Source of the DNA: Phycisphaerales bacterium
GTDB taxonomy: Bacteria > Planctomycetota > Phycisphaerae > Tepidisphaerales > Tepidisphaeraceae
DNA: 7,966 nt
Direction of reading: 5' to 3'
NCBI GenBank assembly: GCA_003153655.1
Contig: PMAK01000218.1
Coordinates: forward strand, 30,622-38,587
The notes under the pieces were generated by a model. That model saw only the letters and a list, made by a program, of their open reading frames with translations. It was not told the origin of the DNA and did no database searches. Positions 1 through 5,692 of the stretch are shown here, piece after piece. Position numbers and translations under genes: made by a program. How positions within the stretch are numbered: position 1 is the stretch's first letter; each line of letters opens with the position of its first letter.

Positions 1-340
1 CGCACCCGCGCCGAGTCGCCTCCAGCACAATCGCCGAATCCAAATCCGATCGCGACACAGCCACTTCGCGCGGGATATCCAATTCAAGCGATCGACGCCC
101 CACATGCCAAACCACCGAATCAATCGGCTCCGCTCGAAGCCTCTCCGCGTCAATCCCAATCCCCCGAATCACTTCAACAGCCGCCGCATTCAGACAACCC
201 CCGCAAACCTTCTCCCGCGGCCACGAAGATTTCTCAACCAGCAAAACCCGCCACCCCCGCTCCGCCAACATCGACGCCGCCACCCCGCCCGCGACACCCG
301 CCCCCACCACCACCGCATCCCATTCTTCGGAAATCTTCAC
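1..340 (-). CDS. FAD-dependent oxidoreductase (geranylgeranyl reductase-like), N-terminal part
   Basis: Only the first 113 codons are inside the window; the gene continues past the left edge. The protein opens with an FAD-binding Rossmann fold: a GxGxxG motif at residues 13-18 (GAGVAG), then strand 2 ending in LLVEK with Glu36 placed to bind the FAD ribose. Next comes VCGGCLN at residues 45-51, the position where geranylgeranyl reductase-type flavoproteins carry KVCGxxL. VSRSDLD at 95-101 matches the usual 'SRxxLD' segment of the family. The start is GTG, overlapping the methyltransferase stop as GTGA, with GGGAG three bases upstream and AAGG at about nine. This implies translational coupling. 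In known clusters such a flavoprotein beside this type of methyltransferase oxidises or hydroxylates type III PKS products. That role is inferred from the pair. The fold is clear, the substrate is not. Confidence 0.85.
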   Translation of the reverse strand, partial: MKISEEWDAVVVGAGVAGGVAASMLAERGWRVLLVEKSSWPREKVCGGCLNAAAVEVIRGIGIDAERLRAEPIDSVVWHVGRRSLELDIPREVAVSRSDLDSAIVLEATRRGC

Positions 341-1125
341 GCACTCCCGCCTTCTTGCTCTTCCCAAACCAAAAGCATCCGCCAAGGCCAGCGCCGCTCG
401 ACCCTGGCTCCATTCAATTGCGCGTCAGCGCCAAAACTCGCCAGATCTTCCAACGTCCATGCCGCCCGTGCGCTCACGGGAGCGTCATGATGCACGATCC
501 CGCTCCGACTCAGAATCCGGCTGCCGATCCACGCCCCGATCCATCCGTCCCGGCATCGACGCAAATCGTTCACCACCACCATCCGTTTCGCCGTCTCCCG
601 CATGTGACGCAGAAATTCAACCACCGTTTTCGGCTCCGGCAAATGATGAAGGAAAAGACTATTGGTCACCACGTCAAAACGCAACGCGTGCCGCTGCGTC
701 ACGCAATCCGATTGCACGCACTGGCAATCGATTCCCGAACGATCCGCCTTCGCCGCCGCATAACGCAGCGCCGTCCCGCTTCGGTCCAGCAATGTCAGAT
801 CGATTTCAATGCCGGCTCGGCGCGCCCTCAACACCACTCCCACCGGCACGTCCCCGCCCCCGCAGGCAATATCCAGCATTGAAAGCTTCTTCAGATTCTT
901 CCGCCGCGCCATCGCGATGATCGGCCGTGCCACGTTATCCGCGGCATGTGATGACCGATTGATCCGCCGCAACCCATCCAGCGCCGCCACATGCGCCGCC
1001 GCCGCGACATCCAGATCATCCATGATCTCCGGCTTCACGCGACGATGATTTTTCCACCTAGCCATCATGGCTGCAATCTCATCTGAGTAGGACCATTGGT
1101 CCGATCCGATCGGCTTCCGCGCCAA
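337..1125 (-). CDS. Class I SAM-dependent methyltransferase, type III PKS-cluster type
   Basis: A 262-residue class I methyltransferase. Motif I is LDIACGGGDV at residues 84-93. The acidic residue ending strand 2 is Asp114 (LLDRS). Strand 4 is DVVTNSLFLHHL at 151-162. The later VVVNDLRR (183-190), the RSGIVHHD segment (207-214) and RRWPWRMLLVW near the C-terminus are, as I recall the family, typical of methyltransferases encoded beside type III polyketide synthases and FAD oxidoreductases. The following gene here is exactly such an oxidoreductase. The likely role is methylation of a phenolic or polyketide product in the cytoplasm. The start is uncertain: TTG at 1125 is the most upstream possible start after in-frame stops and has only a weak GAAGAG ten bases ahead. 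ATG at 1068 or 1065 (residues 20-21) would still keep the conserved PEIMDD segment. A PKS is not in the window, so the pathway is an inference. Confidence 0.85.
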   Translation of the reverse strand: MARKPIGSDQWSYSDEIAAMMARWKNHRRVKPEIMDDLDVAAAAHVAALDGLRRINRSSHAADNVARPIIAMARRKNLKKLSMLDIACGGGDVPVGVVLRARRAGIEIDLTLLDRSGTALRYAAAKADRSGIDCQCVQSDCVTQRHALRFDVVTNSLFLHHLPEPKTVVEFLRHMRETAKRMVVVNDLRRCRDGWIGAWIGSRILSRSGIVHHDAPVSARAAWTLEDLASFGADAQLNGARVERRWPWRMLLVWEEQEGGSA

Positions 1126-1152
1126 TCGGAATAATCTCTTCGCTTCATTTCA

Positions 1153-1164
1153 TCATATATATGA
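1153..1164. promoter_or_regulatory. Perfect 12-base palindrome near the methyltransferase start
   Basis: TCATATATATGA is its own reverse complement. After two mismatches on each side the symmetry resumes as TTT/AAA. It ends 28 bases upstream of the TTG start on the minus strand and overlaps the best -10-like sequence. That is where a repressor operator would sit. Its A/T simplicity means it could also be only a promoter or chance. Confidence 0.3.
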
Positions 1165-1198
1165 CAAAACCAGCACTGACATTCATCCAATTGTTCCC

Positions 1199-1211
1199 CC
1201 AATTTAATTGG
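1199..1211. promoter_or_regulatory. Perfect 13-base inverted repeat CCAATT-T-AATTGG
   Basis: Two six-base arms are separated by a single T. An extra CCAATT lies at 1187-1192, and GTTCC (1193-1197) with GGAAC (1210-1214) forms a second, overlapping set of arms. It is 73 bases upstream of the methyltransferase TTG start. The size fits a dimeric regulator site. No regulator gene is in the window and no second copy was noticed. Confidence 0.3.
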
Positions 1212-1374
1212 AACCCGCCGCGCCGAAAAATCAAATCTGCGGTAGTGTCCATTTCATCTGCAATTCATCTTCAAATCGCGAACCCACCAAATCCGGCCGG
1301 AACCGAACATAAAACGCCGCATGTTTTTTTGACGAAATCCAAAGAATGATCTGCTTCTTACCAAACTCTGATCT

Positions 1375-2499
1375 TCATAGCTTCACACTCGCCCCACTCC
1401 GCGCTGATGCATAAATCGCCTCGATAATCCGCATGTCCTGCAAACCTTCCTCGCCCGTAGCCATAAACGGCGCCTTCCCCGCCAATGCCAGCGCAAAACC
1501 ATCCATCTCCCCCACAAACTGATCCACTCCCACAACATCCACCGGCTTCAGCACACCCTTCTCCGTCTTCGAAAACTTAATCCCATGATACGCCTGCCCC
1601 GGCTCAAGCACGCAATACCCCTTGCTCCCATGCACCACATACCGATTCAGCGGCGTCGCATAGCTCGACAAACAACTCGCCTGCACCCCGCTCGGAAATT
1701 TCAATTGAAAATCACAGTGCTGTTCCACTTCCTTAAATCGCGGATCGCTCGTGTCCTGATAAGTATTCGCAAAAACCTCCGTAGGCTCTTCCCCGCTCAA
1801 ATATCGCGCCGCGCTCAGCGAATAGATCCCGATGTCCATCATGCACCCGCCACCAGCCAGCTTCCGGTTCAACCGCCATTGCTTGGGATCGCCAATCGAA
1901 AATCCCGTAGCCGTCTCGATGATTTCAAGTTTCCCAATCTCGTTCTTCCGCAGCGCATCAATACAAGCCAGCGTCGCCGCATCCCAATGCATCCGATACC
2001 CGATCTGCAACTTCTTCCCCGCCCCCTTCCCCGCATCGATCATCTGTTGGCATTCCGCGACAGTATTCGCCATCGGCTTTTCGCACATCACATGCTTCCC
2101 CGCCGCAAACGCCCGCACCGTATATTCCGCATGCATCCCGTTCGGCAGCACAATATAAACCACGTCAATCGCCGGGTTGTCCCGAATCGAATCGTAGTTG
2201 TCATAGTTGTAAATGAATTTCGGATCGATCTTATATTTCGCCGCCACCCTCTTCGCGTTGTCCAAATGCCCGCTCACCAGCGCCACCGGCTCGCAATATT
2301 TGCAATTCGCGATCCCCGGCAGCAGTTCATGCGTCGCAAAATTCCCAATACCCACAAACGCAAATCCCAATTTCCGCGCCGGCGACGCCACATCCGCCGC
2401 CAACGACAACGAACTCCCAAACCGCGCCAGCGAAGCCGCCCCAATCGCAGCCACAGAAGACGCAAGAAACCTCCGACGCGAAACGGAACGATTCAGCAT
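1375..2499 (-). CDS. Tat-exported Gfo/Idh/MocA oxidoreductase, glucose-fructose oxidoreductase-like
   Basis: A 374-residue NAD(P)-dependent sugar oxidoreductase predicted to act outside the cytoplasm. The N-terminus has a twin-arginine signal (SRRRFLASS, residues 7-15) and an Ala-rich stretch ending near residue 35. The Rossmann motif is GIGNFA at 50-55. EKP at 140-142 carries the conserved lysine. MDIGIY at 221-226 supplies the Asp and Tyr expected near the sugar. The segments GGGxMMDIGIYxL, RYLSGEEPTEV, DPRFKEVE and GEEGLQDMRIIEAIY resemble Zymomonas glucose-fructose oxidoreductase, a Tat-exported enzyme with tightly bound NADP. Substrate identity cannot be read from this. The start is ATG at 2499, because an AAAGGTGA ribosome site sits just upstream and the Tat motif follows at once. 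An upstream frame extension to 2556 would bury the signal peptide and is not used. The gene follows the TPR gene by 53 bases on the same strand, probably as one transcript. Confidence 0.9.
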   Translation of the reverse strand: MLNRSVSRRRFLASSVAAIGAASLARFGSSLSLAADVASPARKLGFAFVGIGNFATHELLPGIANCKYCEPVALVSGHLDNAKRVAAKYKIDPKFIYNYDNYDSIRDNPAIDVVYIVLPNGMHAEYTVRAFAAGKHVMCEKPMANTVAECQQMIDAGKGAGKKLQIGYRMHWDAATLACIDALRKNEIGKLEIIETATGFSIGDPKQWRLNRKLAGGGCMMDIGIYSLSAARYLSGEEPTEVFANTYQDTSDPRFKEVEQHCDFQLKFPSGVQASCLSSYATPLNRYVVHGSKGYCVLEPGQAYHGIKFSKTEKGVLKPVDVVGVDQFVGEMDGFALALAGKAPFMATGEEGLQDMRIIEAIYASARSGASVKL

Positions 2500-2503
2500 G
2501 ATG

Positions 2504-2511
2504 TCACCTTT
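2504..2511 (-). promoter_or_regulatory. Ribosome binding site that fixes the oxidoreductase start
   Basis: AAAGGTGA lies four bases before the ATG at 2499. It decides the start in favour of the ATG directly before the Tat signal peptide, rather than codons further upstream in the same open frame. Confidence 0.75.
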
Positions 2512-2552
2512 AGTTGAGATAAATTCCTTGTAACCGCCCAGGACTCCCACGG

Positions 2553-4532
2553 TCAATCAGCGATCCGCCGATCAATCTCCCGCGCAACCCGCCGCACCAC
2601 ATCCTCCCAATCCCCCGCCACCGATTGCCGAAACAACCGCATCGTCGGATACCACGGACTATCCTCCCGATCCAAAAGCCATCGCCAATCCCCAAGCCGC
2701 GCCAAGAGCACCCAAACCGCCTTCCCCATCGCCCCCGCCAGATGCGCCACCGCCGTGTCAACCGTCACCACCAGATCAAGCTGTGAAATCAATCCCGCCG
2801 TCTCCGAAAAATCCCGAAGGTCCGCCGAGAAATCAATCAACTCCATCCCCGCCGGCGGATCACTCGCCTGCGCCGCCGCCTCACCCTTCTGCAAACTATA
2901 AAACAGAGCAGCCCCACTTTCTGCCAACGGCCCAAACTGCGAAAGCAAAATCGACCGCTCCATATCTCTATTGTGTGAAGGCTGCCCCGCCCAAACCAAT
3001 CCCACCCGCATCCGATCCCCCCGCGGCCCAATCTTCTCCCCCCACGCCTCCGAAATCGCCGCATCCGCTTTCAAATACGGAATCTCCGCGGGAATCGAAT
3101 CCAACCGAGTCCCCATCACCCCCGGCAAACTCACCAGCGGACAATGCACATCAAACGCCGGCGGTGGATTCCGCGAACAAATCTGTTCCACCCCCGCCAT
3201 GCCCTGCAACAGCCGCACCAGCTCCGCATAGCACATCAAAATCACCCGCCCCCCGCGCTTCGCAACCTCCGGCACATACCGCGCAAACTGAATCACATCC
3301 CCAAACCCCTGCTCCGCATCCAGCAAAATCGTCCGACCATTCAAATCCTCCCCGCCCCACATCGGCTGATTGCACTTCCGCGGCCGAGACCGCGCATCCT
3401 TAATCAACCACCGATATTCATTCTCCCGCCATCCCTCTTCAAATTCCCCCTCGAGCAAAAGCGAAATCCCCAGATAGTAATGCGCCTCCGCATAATCATC
3501 CTTCAAATGAATCGCCTCTCGATAAACCGCCATCGCCTCCTCATTCTTCCCCGAAGCGCACAATGCCAGCCCAAGATTCGATAGAACCTCCGGACGATCC
3601 GCCTCCAATTCAAGCGCCCGCCGATACGCGGCAATCGCCTCATCCATCCGCCGCGCCTGATACAGCGCAGCCCCAAGATTATTATGCGCCCCAACAAAAT
3701 CCGGCTTGATCTCCACCGCTCGCCGCAGCACCGCAACCGCCTCATCCAGCCGTTTCGCAGCCGTCAGCGCCAGCCCCAGCGCGTTATACGCCTCCGCAAA
3801 ACCGGCATTGATCGCAATCGCCTGCCGGCTTGCCGCGATCGATTCATCCAATCGCCCCGCCAATCGAAACGCGTCCGCTATATTGTTGTATGCCTGAAAA
3901 TGGCGCGGCTGAAGCCCCAGCGCCTTCCCATACGCCGCGATCGCCTCATCTATCCGATCCAATCTAACCAGCAGATTCCCAAGATTATTATGCACATCCG
4001 CATCCCCCGGCCTGATCTGACACAACCGCCGATAAATCTCGATCCCCTGCTCGCAATCCCCCGTCCTCCCTAAAACCACACCTAAATTTCTCAGCGCATC
4101 AAAATAATCCGGTCGTATCGCAATCGCCTCCCGATAAGCCGCGATCGCCTCCGCATGTTTCCCCTTCCCAAAAAACGCATTCCCCAAATTGTTATGCGTC
4201 TCCGCCAATTTCGGATCGAGCTCAATCGCCGCCCGGCAGGCAACAATCGCCTCCTCAAATCGCCCCTGATCACAAAGAATCTTCGCCAGATTATTCTGAT
4301 ACGCCGCGATTTTCGGATTGAGCCCAATCGCTTTCCGAATCAGCTCGATCGCAAGATCAACCCGCCCCGTCTGCCCCGCCACCGCCCCCAGCAATTGCAT
4401 CGCATCCGCATGATTAGGCTCCTGCGCCAGCACCCTCCGATAAATCGTCTCCGCCTCACCAAACCGCCCCGCGCGATGATGCTCAATCGCAACCTCCATT
4501 TCCCGCGGAATCGCCGATGACGCCATCCCCAA
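2553..4532 (-). CDS. TPR-repeat protein with glycosyltransferase-9-like C-terminal domain
   Basis: A 659-residue protein in two parts. Residues 13-352 are ten complete 34-residue tetratricopeptide repeats in exact register, with an eleventh partial repeat at 353 onward. Most repeats carry the NNLG and EAI..Y..AI positions. Residues about 387-659 resemble the GT-B type C-terminal domains often fused to such repeats: EQGFGD at 407-412, GLVWAG at 511-516, TVDTAVAHLAGAMG at 590-603 and DWRWLLDREDSPWYP at 615-629. The TVDTxxxHLAGAMG loop is the expected nucleotide-sugar site of GT9-like enzymes. No signal peptide or membrane segment is seen, so it is probably cytoplasmic. Activity and acceptor are unknown; homologues are often loosely called O-GlcNAc transferase-like. 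The start is TTG at 4532, with GAGG ten bases upstream. ATG at 4526 is an alternative that costs two residues. Confidence 0.85.
   Translation of the reverse strand: MGMASSAIPREMEVAIEHHRAGRFGEAETIYRRVLAQEPNHADAMQLLGAVAGQTGRVDLAIELIRKAIGLNPKIAAYQNNLAKILCDQGRFEEAIVACRAAIELDPKLAETHNNLGNAFFGKGKHAEAIAAYREAIAIRPDYFDALRNLGVVLGRTGDCEQGIEIYRRLCQIRPGDADVHNNLGNLLVRLDRIDEAIAAYGKALGLQPRHFQAYNNIADAFRLAGRLDESIAASRQAIAINAGFAEAYNALGLALTAAKRLDEAVAVLRRAVEIKPDFVGAHNNLGAALYQARRMDEAIAAYRRALELEADRPEVLSNLGLALCASGKNEEAMAVYREAIHLKDDYAEAHYYLGISLLLEGEFEEGWRENEYRWLIKDARSRPRKCNQPMWGGEDLNGRTILLDAEQGFGDVIQFARYVPEVAKRGGRVILMCYAELVRLLQGMAGVEQICSRNPPPAFDVHCPLVSLPGVMGTRLDSIPAEIPYLKADAAISEAWGEKIGPRGDRMRVGLVWAGQPSHNRDMERSILLSQFGPLAESGAALFYSLQKGEAAAQASDPPAGMELIDFSADLRDFSETAGLISQLDLVVTVDTAVAHLAGAMGKAVWVLLARLGDWRWLLDREDSPWYPTMRLFRQSVAGDWEDVVRRVAREIDRRIAD
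3477..4496 (-). repeat. Ten degenerate 102-base coding repeats (TPR array)
   Basis: The TPR units are encoded by ten consecutive 102-base units with no insertion or deletion between them, residues 13-352 of the protein. At DNA level only parts are similar, for example the repeated AAGATTATTATGCGC-like segment (plus-strand reading) encoding the H-N-N-L-G positions. This indicates old duplication rather than recent expansion. Confidence 0.85.
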
Positions 4533-4590
4533 ACCATAACCGCCTCAACCCCATTTTTCGACCGCCGCGCCCATCAATCCCACATGAAAC

Positions 4591-4619
4591 TTGACATCTC
4601 CGCCCCGATGTGTGGCAAT
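4591..4619 (+). promoter_or_regulatory. Candidate sigma-70 promoter of the sugar ABC operon
   Basis: TTGACA at 4591-4596 is a perfect -35 box. Seventeen bases later GGCAAT (4614-4619) matches only the last three bases of TATAAT, so the -10 element is weak. Transcription would start near 4626, leaving a leader of about 33 bases. GTGT (4610-4613) and ACAC (4620-4623) flank the weak -10 as a short inverted repeat and could mark an operator. The divergent TPR gene must have its promoter in the same 126-base gap, but no clear boxes for it were seen. Confidence 0.4.
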
Positions 4620-4646
4620 ACACCAGCGGCGGAAAAATCGCGTAAC

Positions 4647-4652
4647 GAGAGG
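4647..4652 (+). promoter_or_regulatory. Ribosome binding site fixing the binding-protein start
   Basis: GAGAGG lies six bases before the ATG at 4659. It supports this ATG over the in-frame ATG at 4584, which has no comparable site, would overlap the TTGACA box, and would put 25 polar residues ahead of the signal peptide. Confidence 0.75.
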
Positions 4653-4658
4653 CACTTC

Positions 4659-5660
4659 ATGCGTCCAAGCCCGGCACTTTATCGAACAACTATCATCACA
4701 TTTCTAACCCTCACCCTCGGCTTTCTAGGCTGCGATAAATCCTCAAACTCCTCAGCCCCAAAACAAACCCGAATGGCCGGCATCATCTTCCAGGAAGACC
4801 AATTCTTCCGCCTCATCCTCTTCGGCATGAAGGACGCTGCTAAAAAGAACAACATCGAACTGTTAGAAGGCAACAGCGACAACAAACCCGATTCCGAATT
4901 CCAACTCGTCCAGACCTACACCAGCCAAAACGTCGATGCGATCCTGATCTCCCCCCTCAGCGCCAAAGGCTCCGTCGCCGCACTCAAACAGGCCCACGAT
5001 AAAGGGATCATCGTCGTCACCAATAATTCAGCGATAGATGCCGACTTCCCCGACGCCGACGTGGAATCCTCCGCCGCGGACCTCGGCCATCAAACCGGCG
5101 CCGCCGCCGTCCAATACATCAACCAAAAGCTGGGCGGAAACGCCAACATCGCGATCCTCGCCTTCAAATCCCAGGTCGCCGAACAAAGCGACGCCCGAAC
5201 CGGCGGCTTCAAGAACGAAGTCGCCAAACTCCCCGGCGTAAAAATCGTCGCCGAGCAAGACGCCTGGCTCTCCGACATGGCCGTCCAAAAAGCCGGCGAA
5301 CTCCTCACCGCCCACCCCGAAATCAACATCATCTACGCCGCCAACGAAGGCGGAACCGCCGGCTCCGTCCTCGCTGTCAAAAACGCCGGAAAAGCCGGCC
5401 AAATCGCCGTCTTCGGCACCGATGTCAGCCAGCAACTTCTCGATTTCCTTCTCTCCCCCGACAACATCCTCCAGGCAATCACCGCCCAGCGACCCTACGA
5501 AATGGGCCAGCGATCCGTCGAAGCCGCCCTCGCCGCCCTCCATCACCAAACCTACGACAAAAAAATAGTTCTAAACGGCATCTGTCTAACCCACGCCGAT
5601 CCCGACGGCGTCAAAGCCTACGCCAAGCAACTCCAGGATTGGATGGCCGGCGGAAACTAA
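4659..5660 (+). CDS. Sugar ABC transporter substrate-binding lipoprotein (RbsB-like)
   Basis: A 333-residue periplasmic binding protein of the RbsB/Peripla_BP_4 family, the first gene of a CUT2-type importer. The N-terminus is a lipoprotein signal: Arg2 and Arg9, a hydrophobic run at 11-23, and Cys25 in FLGC. This is a slightly atypical lipobox with Phe at -3. The two-lobe fold begins at AGIIF (40-44). By-eye alignment to E. coli RbsB keeps Phe49-Phe50, Arg180 (SDARTGGF), Asn229, Asp255 (FGTD) and Gln277 (TAQRP). The Asp-Arg pair that holds ribose in RbsB is Asn122-Asn123 here, and the equivalent of Asn13 is Asp. The ligand is therefore probably a monosaccharide or related polyol, but not safely ribose. 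The ATPase gene follows after 32 bases and the permease after that. Confidence 0.9.
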   Translation: MRPSPALYRTTIITFLTLTLGFLGCDKSSNSSAPKQTRMAGIIFQEDQFFRLILFGMKDAAKKNNIELLEGNSDNKPDSEFQLVQTYTSQNVDAILISPLSAKGSVAALKQAHDKGIIVVTNNSAIDADFPDADVESSAADLGHQTGAAAVQYINQKLGGNANIAILAFKSQVAEQSDARTGGFKNEVAKLPGVKIVAEQDAWLSDMAVQKAGELLTAHPEINIIYAANEGGTAGSVLAVKNAGKAGQIAVFGTDVSQQLLDFLLSPDNILQAITAQRPYEMGQRSVEAALAALHHQTYDKKIVLNGICLTHADPDGVKAYAKQLQDWMAGGN

Positions 5661-5686
5661 CCCCCGAAAACTGACCCGGCGGAAAA
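5647..5686 (+). repeat. Short direct repeat at the binding protein/ATPase junction
   Basis: CCGGCGGAAA occurs at 5647-5656 (end of the binding-protein gene) and again at 5676-5685 in the gap, 29 bases later. A partial third unit, CGAAAACTGACCC, lies between. The second copy places GGCGGA eight to ten bases before the TTG start of the ATPase, the only ribosome-site-like sequence there. It may be a small duplication that created the initiation site, or chance. Confidence 0.35.
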
Positions 5687-5692
5687 CTTCAG

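Larger units (their letters stand above)
1146..1269. repeat. Four copies of CATTTCATC-like motif
   Basis: CATTTCATC occurs exactly at 1146-1154 and 1250-1258. Close variants are CATTCATC at 1180-1187 and CAATTCATC at 1261-1269. All four have the same orientation (GATGAAATG when read in the methyltransferase direction). Start-to-start spacings are 34, 70 and 11 bases, so this is not a regular iteron array. It could be a set of regulator sites upstream of the methyltransferase operon, or chance in an A/T-richer gap. Confidence 0.4.
1126..1374. other. Intergenic gap with palindromes and repeated 9-mer
   Basis: This 249-base stretch lies downstream of the oxidoreductase stop and upstream of the methyltransferase start, so it should hold a terminator for one and a promoter for the other. 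It is visibly richer in A and T than its neighbours. I see two perfect palindromes and a 9-base motif in four copies, annotated separately. A TATGAT sequence on the minus strand (1157-1152, five of six bases of a -10 box) lies 27 bases before the TTG start, but no good -35 box lies 16-18 bases ahead of it. No GC-rich stem followed by a T-run is present for the oxidoreductase gene. The one 62-codon reading frame here has no recognisable protein features and is not annotated. Confidence 0.6.

Noticed and set aside
459..920. Plus-strand frames across the methyltransferase (also 355-882 and 809-1048)
   Set aside because: They are Pro/Arg/Ser-rich shadows of the methyltransferase, with no ribosome site or motif.
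1289..1302. TCCGGCCGGA palindrome as terminator of the oxidoreductase gene
   Set aside because: It has no loop and is not followed by a T-run in either direction.
1306..1330. AACAT/ATGTT hairpin followed by seven T as a terminator
   Set aside because: The stem has only five mostly A/T pairs and a ten-base loop. It points along the plus strand, where no gene ends.
1161..1349. 62-codon plus-strand frame in the intergenic gap
   Set aside because: Its start overlaps the 12-base palindrome, no ribosome site precedes it, and the product shows no hydrophobic, repeat or domain pattern.
1585..2517. 310-codon open frame on the plus strand
   Set aside because: It lies wholly antisense to the well-supported oxidoreductase gene. 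Its translation is rich in Arg, Pro and His with no motif, and the strand skew removes stops on this strand.
2500..2556. Extension of the oxidoreductase start to 2556
   Set aside because: It would overlap the TPR stop and bury the Tat signal. ATG 2499 has a clear AAAGGTGA site.
3477..4496. 102-base periodicity as a non-coding tandem repeat or CRISPR-like array
   Set aside because: The period equals 34 codons and the reading frame is open throughout with TPR consensus residues, so protein repeats explain it.
4584..4658. 25-codon N-terminal extension of the binding protein from an upstream ATG
   Set aside because: It would cover the TTGACA box and put polar residues before the lipoprotein signal. 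ATG 4659 has a strong GAGAGG site.
5028..5549. 173-codon minus-strand frame inside the binding-protein gene
   Set aside because: The product is a Gly/Asp/Glu/Val-rich low-complexity sequence, an antisense shadow of a conserved gene.
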